64,000 nt of DNA from Fen-178 sp049516835 (GCA_049516835.1 JBEKSR010000007.1:49680-113679); one strand, 5' to 3'; positions 1 to 9,234 are shown, counted from the stretch's first letter. The notes: generated by a model from the sequence alone, not told the origin. Program-made: numbers and translations.

Positions 1-422
1 GCGCTCGATAGAACCTTGACGGGCACCGCCGGCGCGGAACGGCCGCTGTAAGCGAGAGTGAGCAACCCGTCGCCCGTGGGTACGCCCGACGGCAGAACCG
101 CCGCGACCTGGTGCGCGGACGAATAGATCATGATTGCATTCCAGGATGTCCTTCCCACGGAAATCCTGATGGACGTCTCGCCAAGTCTCGTGGTCAGCGG
201 AAATGGCCCGGCCTGAACAGGCTGATCGGGGCCGAGATTCTGACCGAAGAGAGTGAATATAGAGCCTTGGGCGATCCCGAATCCGTTCTGGCCTGACACC
301 GCGTAGCTGGCGGAATTCACGACTGAGCCGACCGCCGGCGAAAACGTCTGGCCCCGTACCGAAACTGAACTCAGCAAGACTAAGGCCACGATCGATGAAA
401 ACAAGCGCACCAGTCGCGTCAT
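1..422 (-). CDS. TIGR03437-domain secreted protein (partial, N-terminus)
   Basis: The minus strand is open from an ATG at 422 to the left edge (about 140 codons). It starts with a Sec signal peptide (MTRLVRLFSSIVALVLLSSV) that ends near VRGQ. It continues with the hallmark start of the TIGR03437 domain: a V-N-S-A-S-Y segment, then G-I-A-Q-G-S-I-F-T-L-F-G-Q-N-L-G-P. The same domain lies near the C-terminus of the large protein at 3958-9234, where the motif reads GIAQGSFFTIYGSNLGP. A GGGAG ribosome-binding site lies about 9 bases before the ATG. In this family the domain is usually C-terminal to other secreted modules; here it follows the signal peptide directly, so any further modules must lie outside the window. 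The function of the domain is unknown; a cell-surface or extracellular role is inferred from the signal peptide. Confidence 0.85.
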   Translation of the reverse strand, partial: MTRLVRLFSSIVALVLLSSVSVRGQTFSPAVGSVVNSASYAVSGQNGFGIAQGSIFTLFGQNLGPDQPVQAGPFPLTTRLGETSIRISVGRTSWNAIMIYSSAHQVAAVLPSGVPTGDGLLTLAYSGRSAPAVPVKVLSS

Positions 423-562
423 GATATCGCTCCCGTCCTGTTCCCCGGCATTCCGATAAACAGGCGAAAAACTCCAATCCTGCCACAGTATACACCCGTC
501 TTTGCAGGAGGCAAAACCGCCGCCGCGCCGCCCGCGGCCGCGCTGCGTTAAGGTGGAATGGA

Positions 563-1318
563 TTGACCACGGCTGCAAAAGTGATGGCGACGCTTCTGGT
601 GGCGGCGGCCGCCCACTGCCAGGACGCCCGGCAGCTCCTGATGGAAGCGCAACGCCGCGCGCAGGTCGCGTCGCTGCGCTACGAGGGCGTGGCGCTTACC
701 TCCAACGATGCCGGCGCCACCAGCGAAAAGCACTGGCGCTTCGAGCGCATCGGTCCGTACGGCGAGAGCAAGATCCTGATCCGGTTTCTCTCGCCGGCGG
801 AGGTGGAAGGCGTCGCCATCCTGATTCTGAATCACCGCGACAGCCCCGCCGGCCTGTGGATGTGGACGCCGGCCAGCGGCCGCGTGCGCAGCATCGCCAC
901 CGAGAATCGCGTGGCGCGCTTTTTCGGCACGGACTTCAGCTTCGAAGATCTGGAAGAGCGCGACGTGGACCAGTACGACTGCAAGCTCCTTGGGGCCGCT
1001 TTACTGGATGGCGCGGCGTGCTGGAGAATCGAATGCCGGTCCAACCGCGCCAATGCGTCGCAGTACGGGTACTCGCACCTGTGGTTGCGGAAGGACCACT
1101 ACGTCATTACGCAACTGGAGAGCTTCCAGGGAGCCATTCTCGTGCGGCGCATCGTCAACCGCGATGTGCGGCAGGTGCAGGGCATCTGGACGCCGCACGT
1201 GATCGAGATTTCGCAGCCCACGCGGCGCACCCGGACGGTACTGCGGCTGGAAAAACTGGAATACAACGTGGCGCTGGACGAGGCGGCGTTCAGCGTGGAA
1301 GGGCTGCAGCCCCACTAA
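563..1318 (+). CDS. LolA-like outer-membrane lipoprotein-sorting protein
   Basis: A 251-residue secreted protein. The first 19 residues (MTTAAKVMATLLVAAAAHC) are a signal peptide. The rest matches the LolA-like family often annotated 'outer membrane lipoprotein-sorting protein' (PF17131 type): a helix with Q-R-R-A-Q-V-A-S-L-R-Y-E-G, then beta-rich segments such as ILIRFLSPAEVEGVAILI, G-L-W-M-W-T-P-A-S-G-R-V-R and the conserved F-G-T-D-F-S-F-E-D-L-E. This fold binds lipid acyl chains and is thought to act in the periplasm; the substrate here is unknown. The start is a TTG at 563 with AAGGTGG just upstream; no ATG in this frame gives a signal peptide. The gene converges on the phosphodiesterase copy 2 gene and the two coding regions overlap by 4 bases. 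Confidence 0.8.
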   Translation: MTTAAKVMATLLVAAAAHCQDARQLLMEAQRRAQVASLRYEGVALTSNDAGATSEKHWRFERIGPYGESKILIRFLSPAEVEGVAILILNHRDSPAGLWMWTPASGRVRSIATENRVARFFGTDFSFEDLEERDVDQYDCKLLGAALLDGAACWRIECRSNRANASQYGYSHLWLRKDHYVITQLESFQGAILVRRIVNRDVRQVQGIWTPHVIEISQPTRRTRTVLRLEKLEYNVALDEAAFSVEGLQPH

Positions 1319-2622
1319 CGCCTCTGGCCCCCGGCCCCTGACCCCCGGCCCCTGCCCCTAGGCGCCCGCAGCACTGGCAGCGCCTCGTCGGCGGAATCCA
1401 TGGAGAAGCCCAAATACCCGGCGATGGTGCGGGCAACCTGCGTGATGCTCACCGGATCATCCACATGGCCGCCGGCGCCACCGGGCATGGCGAGCAACAG
1501 CGGCACGTTCAAATCCGCGCTGTAGACGCTGCCGTGGTTCGAACCAACCCCCGTGTTGCCGAAGTAGTGGCCGGGCTGGAGCGTCAGGATCAGGTCGCCA
1601 TCGCGCGGCGAATCCCCCGCGCCACGCACCCTCACCGCGGCCACCGCGGACGAGAGCCGGGCATCCTGAACCAGCGCCGCCGCCAGCTTCGGAAGGTCCA
1701 CCAGATCTGGCTGGGCGAGGTAAATGTACGCCATGCCGCCGTTTTCCGCGATGGTCGCCCCGGCCGGGAGCGCGGCCTGCAAGTCGGTCTCAAGGAAGGG
1801 ATCTTCGGAATTGGCCACGAGGTCGGTGCGGCCATGGTCTGAAACCAAAACGAAAAGGGTATGCCCGCGCCACAACGGGTCGAGCGATTCGATGGTATCG
1901 AGAATCTGGCCGAGCAGCGGGTCGACGATGCGCGAAAGATACGGGATCTGGCCCGCGATCCCCTCCTGGTGCCCGATGCCGTCGGTCCCCGCGAAGTACA
2001 GCGTGACCAGCGATGCCAGACCTCGCGCCTCCAGATCGGTGATGGCCCGCCCCGCCATCTCGCTGTCGAAAGCTTTCCAGTCGATCGGGTCGCCCGCCAG
2101 AAGGCCCCCCATTTCGGCCAAAGTGAGCGGCGCCGCCCGCGCCGCGCCTTTCCAGTACTGGCTGAAGTAGACCGCGCTGGTCAACCCGGCTTGGGCGGCG
2201 GCCTCGTAAATGGTGGGCGCCAGCAAGTGCCCGTTGGCGAGCCCGCCGGAACATCCGGCGCCGCCGAGCACGGTGAGGCCGTAGACGCAGATCAGGCCGC
2301 CCGGAGTCATATAGTCGATTAGGCGGCCCGCGCTCCGGTCGAACCACTGGTTGCCGGGGACTCCGTGCCGCGCCGGCTGGCTCCCCGTGAAGATGGAGGC
2401 CTGCGCCGCCATGGTGACGGTGGGCAGCACGCTCGAGGCGTTATCGAACCACAGCGCCTGGGCGAAGACGCGCTGGAAGTTGGGCAGGCTCCCACTCTGG
2501 TAAACCTGCTGGAAGGTGTCGCGGCGGATGCCATCCACGTCGATGATGATGGCGCGCCGCGCGGGCTGAGCGGAGAGCACGGCGGAGACCAGCAGGAAGG
2601 CGGACCAGATGCCCGCCTTCAT
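1315..2622 (-). CDS. Secreted type I phosphodiesterase / alkaline phosphatase family protein, copy 2
   Basis: A 435-residue protein with signal peptide (MKAGIWSAFLLVSAVLSAQP). It belongs to the type I phosphodiesterase / nucleotide pyrophosphatase branch of the alkaline phosphatase superfamily (PF01663). Visible two-metal and nucleophile motifs are I-D-V-D-G near residue 25, the Thr-containing L-P-T-V-T-M-A-A-Q, A-G-T-D-G-I-G-H, V-S-D-H-G-R-T, and a late G-S-N-H-G-S. The enzyme should hydrolyse a phosphodiester or phosphate monoester in the periplasm; the substrate is not predictable. It starts 49 bases after the stop of its close paralogue at 2672-3958 and is nearly identical to it over long stretches of DNA, so this is a recent tandem duplication. 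Its C-terminus (G-R-G-R-G-S-G-A-G-G-Q-R-R) differs from the paralogue because a G-rich DNA repeat covers the stop region. The ATG at 2622 was chosen because it begins the signal peptide. Confidence 0.88.
   Translation of the reverse strand: MKAGIWSAFLLVSAVLSAQPARRAIIIDVDGIRRDTFQQVYQSGSLPNFQRVFAQALWFDNASSVLPTVTMAAQASIFTGSQPARHGVPGNQWFDRSAGRLIDYMTPGGLICVYGLTVLGGAGCSGGLANGHLLAPTIYEAAAQAGLTSAVYFSQYWKGAARAAPLTLAEMGGLLAGDPIDWKAFDSEMAGRAITDLEARGLASLVTLYFAGTDGIGHQEGIAGQIPYLSRIVDPLLGQILDTIESLDPLWRGHTLFVLVSDHGRTDLVANSEDPFLETDLQAALPAGATIAENGGMAYIYLAQPDLVDLPKLAAALVQDARLSSAVAAVRVRGAGDSPRDGDLILTLQPGHYFGNTGVGSNHGSVYSADLNVPLLLAMPGGAGGHVDDPVSITQVARTIAGYLGFSMDSADEALPVLRAPRGRGRGSGAGGQRR
1322..1362. repeat. Short copy of the GGGGCCGGGGGCCAG minisatellite
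   Basis: On the minus strand this stretch reads CAGGGGCCGGGGGTCAGGGG and continues GCCGGGGGCCAGAGG, the same 7-base GGGGCCG / GGGGCCA units that build the large array at 58949-59253. It lies across the 3' end of the copy 2 phosphodiesterase and immediately after the stop codon of the LolA-like gene. Confidence 0.7.
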
Positions 2623-2671
2623 GACGGTACCTGCACGGTGATGTGATCCCCGGCCGGAGTGGCGCACGGCG

Positions 2672-3958
2672 CTAGCGCTCCCGGCCATTGCCGCGCGGTG
2701 CCCGCCGCACCGGCAGCGGCGCGTCGGCGGAATCCATGCGGAAGCCAAGATATCCGGCAATGGTGCCGGCAACCTGCGTGATGCTTACCGGATCGTCCAT
2801 ATGGCCCCCGGCGCCGCCCGGCATGGCAACCAACAACGGCACGTTCACGTCGCCGCTGTAGACGCTGCCGTGGTCGGAACCCACGCCCGTGTTGCCGAAG
2901 TAGTGGCCAGGCTGGAGCGTCAGGATCAGGTCGCCGTCGCGCGGCGAATCCGCCGCGCCGCGCACCCGCGCTCCGGCCAACGCGGAGGACAGCTTGGCAT
3001 CCTGAACCAGCGCCGCCGCCAGCTTCGGAAGGTCCACCAGACCGGGCTGGTCGAGGTAGATATACGCCATGCCGCCGTTTTCCGCGACGGTCGCGCCGGC
3101 CGGGAGCGCGGCCTGCAAGTCGGCCTTGAGGGAGCGGTCTTCGGAATTGGCCACCAGGTCTGTGCGGCCATGGTCTGAAACCAGAACGAACAGGGTGTTC
3201 TCGCGCCACGACGGATCGAGCGATTCGATGGCATCGAGAATGTGGCCGAGCAGCGCGTCCACGGCGCCGGAAAGATACGCATTCTGGCTCGCGATTCTCT
3301 CGTTGTGCGCGATGCCGTCCGCTCCCAAGAAATAGAGCGTGACCAGCGATGGCAGGCCGCGCGACTTCAGATCGGCGATGGCTCGCCCCGCCATCGCGCT
3401 GTCGAAAGCGCGGTAGTCGATCGGGCTGCCCGCCAGAAAGCCCAACATTTCGGCGATGGTGGGCGGCGCCGCCCGCGCCGCGCCTTTCCAGTACTCGCTG
3501 AAGTAGACCGCGCTGGTCAAACCGGCTTGGGCGGCGGCTTCGTAAATGGTGGGCGCCAGCAGGTGGCCGTTGGCGAGCCCGCCGGAACATCCGGCGGCGC
3601 CCCGGACGGTGAGGCCGTAAGCGCAGATGAGGCCGCCCGCGGTCATATAGTCGATGAGGCGGCCTGCGCTCCGGTCGAACCACTGGTTGCCGGGGATTCC
3701 GTGCCGCGCCGGTTGGGTACCGGTGCAGATGGACGCCTGGGCCGCCATGGTAACGGTGGGCAGGACGCTCGAGGCGTTATCGAACCACAGCGCCCGGGCG
3801 AAGATGCGCTGGAAGTTGGGCAGGCGCCCACCCCGGTAAACCTGCTCGAAGGTGTCGCGGCGGACGCCGTCCACGTCGATGATCACGGCCCGCCGCGCGG
3901 GCTGAGCCGAGAGCGCAGTCGAGACCAGCAGGATGGCGGACCACACGCCCGCCATCAT
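2672..3958 (-). CDS. Secreted type I phosphodiesterase / alkaline phosphatase family protein, copy 1
   Basis: A 428-residue paralogue of the gene at 1315-2622, with the same signal peptide design (MMAGVWSAILLVSTALSAQP) and the same catalytic signatures (I-D-V-D-G, L-P-T-V-T-M, G-A-D-G-I-A-H, V-S-D-H-G-R-T, G-S-D-H-G-S). The most notable substitutions are in the metal-site segment (A-D-G-I-A-H here, T-D-G-I-G-H in copy 2) and the last metal motif (S-D-H-G against S-N-H-G), so the two enzymes may differ in substrate or rate. The ATG at 3958 shares its A with the TAA stop of the giant protein upstream (TAATG), which implies translational coupling. It is followed closely by copy 2, so all three should be one transcript. 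The C-terminus (R-A-P-R-G-N-G-R-E-R) is probably the ancestral form. Confidence 0.88.
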   Translation of the reverse strand: MMAGVWSAILLVSTALSAQPARRAVIIDVDGVRRDTFEQVYRGGRLPNFQRIFARALWFDNASSVLPTVTMAAQASICTGTQPARHGIPGNQWFDRSAGRLIDYMTAGGLICAYGLTVRGAAGCSGGLANGHLLAPTIYEAAAQAGLTSAVYFSEYWKGAARAAPPTIAEMLGFLAGSPIDYRAFDSAMAGRAIADLKSRGLPSLVTLYFLGADGIAHNERIASQNAYLSGAVDALLGHILDAIESLDPSWRENTLFVLVSDHGRTDLVANSEDRSLKADLQAALPAGATVAENGGMAYIYLDQPGLVDLPKLAAALVQDAKLSSALAGARVRGAADSPRDGDLILTLQPGHYFGNTGVGSDHGSVYSGDVNVPLLVAMPGGAGGHMDDPVSITQVAGTIAGYLGFRMDSADAPLPVRRAPRGNGRER

Positions 3959-6900
3959 TACTGCACTTGCACGGTTGTCAGGGTCACGGTTGTGTCGAAA
4001 ACGACACCGACGTCCAGGCCCTTGGGGAGCGGCGTGAGCTGCATACCGCCCGGTTCCAGGGGCATGAGGGCGAGCATGGCGATCGGGCCGGAGGTGCTTG
4101 TGGCGGATCCGGCCGGAAGCAGATCGGCCAGCGTATTCACCGGCACGGTGAAGCTGTGAGCCCCGGCCGGAGCGACGCACGTGAACCCGCCGTATGCTTT
4201 GCTGGTCTGATCCGAGCTGGAACCGATAACCACCACCATCTGGGTGGAGTCTCCTCCGGTCCAGGTCAGAGTCAGTGGCGACGCACGGTTGATGCTGCTG
4301 GGCGGGTTGGTCCAGGTGATGGCCGGTGCCAGGGCGATCGTGGTGGAGAACGGTCCCACATCCTTGCCTCCCGGCCCCGTGACGGTGAAGGGACCGCCAT
4401 CCAGGAACGGCGGCGGCAACGTGGCGCCCGAGATGTTCAGCATGCCACCGAGCAGACCCACGTAGGGGGCACCGGTTCCCTCGGATTGAGTCAGCGTGCC
4501 GCTGGCGCCCCCGGCCCCTCCGGTCACGGTCAATTGGGCTCCCGCATCGAGACTGGCCGCGATCGTCGGATCAAGGCTGGATGCATTGCCCATCACCGTG
4601 CCAAGGTCGAGCAGCTTGTTGGTGGAAGAGCAGGTGCCCGGCGTTGGCAGGTTGAGGAAGGGACTGTAAGCGAGGTCGCCGCCGGCACTGGTCTTGACAA
4701 AGGCGCCGAAACCCAGGTCGGCCGTCGCGGTGGTGGGCGTACCGCTGGTACCCACCTGGCCGCTGAAGTTCAGCCGCATCAGCGTGATGGTGCCCGAGTT
4801 CCCACCGGTGGAAGTCAAGCCGGACAACGGATTGAAGCTATCCTGGCAATGTTTCCCGTCGGCGCTGATGGCCATGCGAACGGTGTTGCTCCAGGTTCCG
4901 CCCGCGTTGACCTGCACCGGAATAGAGCAGCCCGTGGGCGCGTTGGCGGGAACCGTGAAGTTGATTTGGTCGATGGCTGCGTTGCCGGGCGCACGGCCGC
5001 TGTATGCCACGCTGGCTTGCTGGCCGCCGACCATTACCTGTACGGCCACCGGCAGATTCCCGCCGGGCGGCGGCTGATTGTCGGGTGTGCTGATGGGCCC
5101 GAGTCCCGTGCCCCACATGACTTCCACCTGGCCAGGCTTGGCGGGAATGGAGGCCATGTTGAGGGGCTGATCGGATACCGAGTTGTAATTCAGAACGATC
5201 CCGGGTCCGGGGCCACCAGCCGTGCTGAAGATGCCGTACGCGGTCTTCACGATGGTGGCGGCCATGGCACTGCTGGGGACGTTGTTGTAGTTGACGGCGA
5301 TCTGCACGTTGCCCAGCGGCGCATCCGACGGCATGATGCCGTTGACCTGCGTGGCCGAGACGTAGAACATGTAAGCTTCCTTGACGGTTGATCCCTGCGT
5401 GATGGTCACGGTGACGCCGCCCAGGTTGTTGGGGATCGGGAATTGGTAGACCTGCTGGGGCGTCGGCGGTCCAAGGTTGCTCCCGTAGATGGTGAAGAAG
5501 GAACCTTGCGCGATGCCGCCTCCGCGGTTGCTGGCCGCGTTCACAATGCCCCCCTGCGCGATGGTCGGCCCGGTGGCCGAGGCGCCTCCGGGCTGTGTCA
5601 GGGTGAACGTCAGGCCGGCAATGGTGATGGTGCCGGTGCGCGAGGCCGTCGTTGTATTCGCATCGGCCGTGTAGCTCACCGGTCCATTCCCCGAGCCGGA
5701 GGTGGTCGACCCCAGATGGAGCCACGAGGAGGCAGTGGAGCTCACGGATGCGGTCCATGAGCAGGAGCTACCCCCCGTCACCGTGACGGTTATGCTGCTG
5801 GAGCCGCCCAGGGCTTGCATGTTGTTGCTGGTGGGGGTGATCGAGTAGCTGCACGCCACCCCCGCGGCCTGCGATACGGTCACGGTCTGGCCGGCGATGG
5901 TCATGGTCCCCTGCCGTGAGGTTGTCAAGGTGTTGGGGTCGACTTTGTAGGACACCGCCCCCTGGGGACCGGTGCCGGTGGCGCCGCTCACGATCGTGAT
6001 CCAACTGGTGTTGCTAACCGAGTTCCATTTGCACCCGGCGCCGGTGGTGATCAAGATCAACCCCGTGATATTCCCTCCGCTGCTGGCGGGGGTGGCCGGC
6101 TGGGACTGGCTCAAGGGGTTGACGTAGTAGTTGCAGCCCGGCGTGGTGCCGTTGGCATCGCACCTGTACAAAGAGCCGGGGTGGGATCCACCCGTGCAGG
6201 AAGCGGCCGAGATGTTCTTATACGTACATGTATTCGGGCTATAACTGCTGGAACTTGACCAGCAAACCGCCGTATCGCCGTTGAATGCAGAGGTGCATTT
6301 CGCCGGATCGGGAGTGGATGACCCTGAGCTGCTGGACACATCGGATCCGGAGCAATCGCCGGTGGTGGTAACCAGGGTCCACATGCCGGGGCCGGTGGTG
6401 GTGCCGCCGCTGGTCCACGTCTTGGTGACCACCGGCGAGCAGAACTGGGAGCCCGTCGACTGGGTCACCCAAGTCTTGGTTACCGGCGCGGCGCATACCG
6501 GGGTCGTACTGCCGGCCGGCGTGAAGCAGGCTGTGATGGTATCCGTGCCCACGCCCTTCGAGCCGGTATAGGTAAAGGCCACCTGGCCGGTGGAGTCCGT
6601 CTTGCAGGTGGACGGATTGCACGTGCCGCTGGCGTTGGCGTTGGTTCCCGTGACGCTGAAGGTCACCGTGATGGCGGACTGTGCCTTGCCAGTCTGGTCC
6701 ACCACCTTGGCAGTGACCGTGTGTGTGGTCCCGATCTGGTTGGTGGCGGTAGCGGGGCTGGCCGTGATGCCGACCACCGCTACGCCGCAGGGCAGGTTCG
6801 ATGGGTTGAACGGCTGCTGCAACTCCAGCACCCAGACCTTGCGAAGGTTGGCGTTGCCGCCGGAATAAAGATCGTCGTGATCAAAGCCGTTGTAGATAAA

Positions 6901-9234
6901 TAACCCCGAGTCTGTGCCCGCCGGGTATTTGGCATAGGCCAGGACCGGACCGCTGACTTGGTTGGCATTGGTTCCGGACATGGCCAGGCACCAATGCGAG
7001 TCCTTGGTGGTCATCACATTCATGTCGCCCACGGCATCCGTGTTGGTGGCCAAGTCTTTGGCGTCGATGAAGGATGCGCTGCCGGTAACGGCTGAGGCCA
7101 GACTGCTGTTCTCGACGACATATAACGTGCCACCATTCGTTCCCGTCGCGCCGGGGTTGTTGGTGGTAAATGGATACGGCAGCCAGCTATAATCCATGCC
7201 CGTGCTGCCCGACGCTTGGCACTCGGAATCGTGAATGAGCAGCTTCTTGCCCCCGGCGACAAAAGCCACCAGGTCGGTCTTGGCCTGCGTCGAAAGCTTG
7301 GAGGTGTCGCATACCATACCGCTGCTGGAGACGTTCAGAAGGGCGGTGTCATACTGGGCCAGGTTGGCGGCGGTCACGCTCGTGGGCGCCATGCCGGCGA
7401 ATGTAAAATCGCCCAGCTCGCCCGCCGGCCCGGTAACGGGGAGGCAGCCGCCGTTGTACACCACGTTGGCCCCGCTCGAGCAATTCGGGTCAACAGTGGC
7501 CGCTCCGATGATCACCACCTTGCCCGACTTGGCGGCTTCCGGCTGGGCGATTGCCATAGCGTTGAGCGGCGTCGAGCAGCACGCCTGGCCGGTGACTGTG
7601 GTCGAAACGCACGCCTTGATGGAGTCCTGTCCCGCTCCGCCCGAGCCAGTGTAGGTGAAACTGACCTGGCCGGTGCTGTCCGTCTTGCAGGAGGAGGGGT
7701 TGCAGACGCCGGTGGCGCCCGCATTCGGCCCCGAGAGAATAGTGAAGGTCACCGAGACGTTGGTCTGCGGGACGTTGTTCGCGTCAGTCACTTTGGCGGT
7801 GACGATGTGTTGGGTCCCCGTCGGATTACTGGCGGTCGCGGGCGTGAGCGTGACGGTATACGATGTGGAAGGCGTGCCGGTGACGGGGCTCAGGAACTGC
7901 GACGGCGTCAGCGCACTGGCGGAGATCCGAAACTCATCGATGAGGCCGATGTAAGCGTACCCACTCCCGCGCGGATTCCCATTCATCGTCCAGCCGGTGT
8001 TGGTCGGCAGGCTCAGCGTGGCCGTGACCGGCTGTCCCATTTGGGTTCCATTGATGTAGCCGGTCCAGACGTTCCCCGATTTCACAATGGCGACGTGGCT
8101 CCAACCCGCATAGGGGATTTGCATCGGCCCGCCCCCGGGGAAAATGACCTGCTGATTACCGCTGGTGTCGCGGTAGTCCATAAACACTGTACGCGAGTTA
8201 CCGCTGGTATATACGCCCATGTTGAAGCGGTTGGCATCGGCCGACGAATCGGTGCGCGTCCAGAGGATGTCCATTTCACTGACAGTAGTGCCCGTCGGCT
8301 TGACGTAAAACTCCATGGTGGCGTTGGTGAGACCGTTCAGCGGGAAAGCTCCCGCGAACTGCACCGAGCCGTTGCTCGCCAAATTCAGCGATAGGTTATT
8401 GGCGGCGCCTCCCACCGTGCTCAAGGGGACATCGCTGCTATACGTGACCGTCCCGGACGGCGTGCCGTTCTGGCCCGACCCGCTGGAGTCCACGATGCTC
8501 CCGCTTCCCGTGGCCGTGGCGCCCGCCGTTCCGTTTTCGAAGCGGTAGTAGACCGGGACGCCGGTCGTGCTGGCGCCGGCCTGCGTCACGGTAAACGTCT
8601 GCTGCCCGCCCACGGTGATGTGGCCGGTGCGCGAACTCGTGCTGGTGTTGGCCTGCACCGTGTAGTTCACAGTGCTGCCGGAAACGGTCGGCGTGATCCA
8701 GGTTACGTCGCTGGACGCCGACACCGTGCAGCCCGAACCCGTCGTCACGGTGAAGGAGCCGCTGCCACCGCCCGCCGCGATGGGAGCCGAGCTCGACGAC
8801 AGCGAGTACGAGCACGCGGCGGCAGTCGTAATGGTGAATCCAAGGCTACCGAGCACCTTGCCGGCGTCTCCGATATCGACCCTCCAGGTGCCAGGCAGGC
8901 TCGCGGCCGTTTGCCCGGCAATTTTGAACGCGTAAGAGTAACAGTAGTCGCCGGGATCCGTCTCGGCGGGCCAAGGCGTGTAGCCGAATAATTTTGGCCC
9001 CGGCTGGTAGAAATCGGCCTCGACGACGTCGTTGAGGCCCACGCCCGTGATGACAAAGAACACATAGGCCGCGGTATCCGTGGTCGAGAAGCTCGTGGTC
9101 GCGGGCCCTGCCGCACAAGCATTCATGTCTGGCGCCTGCTTGCTCAGCACAAGCTGTACCAAATTTGCCGAAGCCCACAACCCTTGCGGAATCAGAAAAA
9201 GCACGGATAGGAACGCGATAACGATTCGCGACAC
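3958..9234 (-). CDS. Giant secreted multidomain protein: BACON, LamG, Ig-like, TIGR03437
   Basis: A 1758-residue secreted protein starting at GTG 9234, chosen because GGAGGGGG lies 6 bases upstream and a clear signal peptide follows (MSRIVIAFLSVLFLIPQGLW). Domains in order, with rough residues: a BACON domain at 140-220 (W-I-T-P-T then T-G-H-I-T-V-G-G-Q-Q-T-F-T-V-T-Q-A-G); a LamG/concanavalin-like domain at 225-448 (Y-Y-R-F-E-N-G, Y-I-G-L-I-D-E-F-R-I); a Big_1-like Ig domain at 458-558; a unique region at 565-815 starting S-G-K-V-V-I-I-G-A-A-T; a second Big_1-like domain at 825-918; two more BACON domains at about 1065-1211; a TIGR03437 domain at about 1221-1461; and a C-terminal beta-rich part. 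Paired cysteines suggest disulfides. BACON and LamG domains usually bind glycans or proteins, so an adhesin or polysaccharide-binding role is inferred. It is the first gene of an operon with two phosphodiesterases. Confidence 0.85.
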   Translation of the reverse strand: MSRIVIAFLSVLFLIPQGLWASANLVQLVLSKQAPDMNACAAGPATTSFSTTDTAAYVFFVITGVGLNDVVEADFYQPGPKLFGYTPWPAETDPGDYCYSYAFKIAGQTAASLPGTWRVDIGDAGKVLGSLGFTITTAAACSYSLSSSSAPIAAGGGSGSFTVTTGSGCTVSASSDVTWITPTVSGSTVNYTVQANTSTSSRTGHITVGGQQTFTVTQAGASTTGVPVYYRFENGTAGATATGSGSIVDSSGSGQNGTPSGTVTYSSDVPLSTVGGAANNLSLNLASNGSVQFAGAFPLNGLTNATMEFYVKPTGTTVSEMDILWTRTDSSADANRFNMGVYTSGNSRTVFMDYRDTSGNQQVIFPGGGPMQIPYAGWSHVAIVKSGNVWTGYINGTQMGQPVTATLSLPTNTGWTMNGNPRGSGYAYIGLIDEFRISASALTPSQFLSPVTGTPSTSYTVTLTPATASNPTGTQHIVTAKVTDANNVPQTNVSVTFTILSGPNAGATGVCNPSSCKTDSTGQVSFTYTGSGGAGQDSIKACVSTTVTGQACCSTPLNAMAIAQPEAAKSGKVVIIGAATVDPNCSSGANVVYNGGCLPVTGPAGELGDFTFAGMAPTSVTAANLAQYDTALLNVSSSGMVCDTSKLSTQAKTDLVAFVAGGKKLLIHDSECQASGSTGMDYSWLPYPFTTNNPGATGTNGGTLYVVENSSLASAVTGSASFIDAKDLATNTDAVGDMNVMTTKDSHWCLAMSGTNANQVSGPVLAYAKYPAGTDSGLFIYNGFDHDDLYSGGNANLRKVWVLELQQPFNPSNLPCGVAVVGITASPATATNQIGTTHTVTAKVVDQTGKAQSAITVTFSVTGTNANASGTCNPSTCKTDSTGQVAFTYTGSKGVGTDTITACFTPAGSTTPVCAAPVTKTWVTQSTGSQFCSPVVTKTWTSGGTTTGPGMWTLVTTTGDCSGSDVSSSSGSSTPDPAKCTSAFNGDTAVCWSSSSSYSPNTCTYKNISAASCTGGSHPGSLYRCDANGTTPGCNYYVNPLSQSQPATPASSGGNITGLILITTGAGCKWNSVSNTSWITIVSGATGTGPQGAVSYKVDPNTLTTSRQGTMTIAGQTVTVSQAAGVACSYSITPTSNNMQALGGSSSITVTVTGGSSCSWTASVSSTASSWLHLGSTTSGSGNGPVSYTADANTTTASRTGTITIAGLTFTLTQPGGASATGPTIAQGGIVNAASNRGGGIAQGSFFTIYGSNLGPPTPQQVYQFPIPNNLGGVTVTITQGSTVKEAYMFYVSATQVNGIMPSDAPLGNVQIAVNYNNVPSSAMAATIVKTAYGIFSTAGGPGPGIVLNYNSVSDQPLNMASIPAKPGQVEVMWGTGLGPISTPDNQPPPGGNLPVAVQVMVGGQQASVAYSGRAPGNAAIDQINFTVPANAPTGCSIPVQVNAGGTWSNTVRMAISADGKHCQDSFNPLSGLTSTGGNSGTITLMRLNFSGQVGTSGTPTTATADLGFGAFVKTSAGGDLAYSPFLNLPTPGTCSSTNKLLDLGTVMGNASSLDPTIAASLDAGAQLTVTGGAGGASGTLTQSEGTGAPYVGLLGGMLNISGATLPPPFLDGGPFTVTGPGGKDVGPFSTTIALAPAITWTNPPSSINRASPLTLTWTGGDSTQMVVVIGSSSDQTSKAYGGFTCVAPAGAHSFTVPVNTLADLLPAGSATSTSGPIAMLALMPLEPGGMQLTPLPKGLDVGVVFDTTVTLTTVQVQ

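Noticed and set aside
1535..1550. GGTTCGAACC as a possible tRNA T-loop
   Set aside because: It lies within the phosphodiesterase coding sequence and no cloverleaf can be drawn around it.
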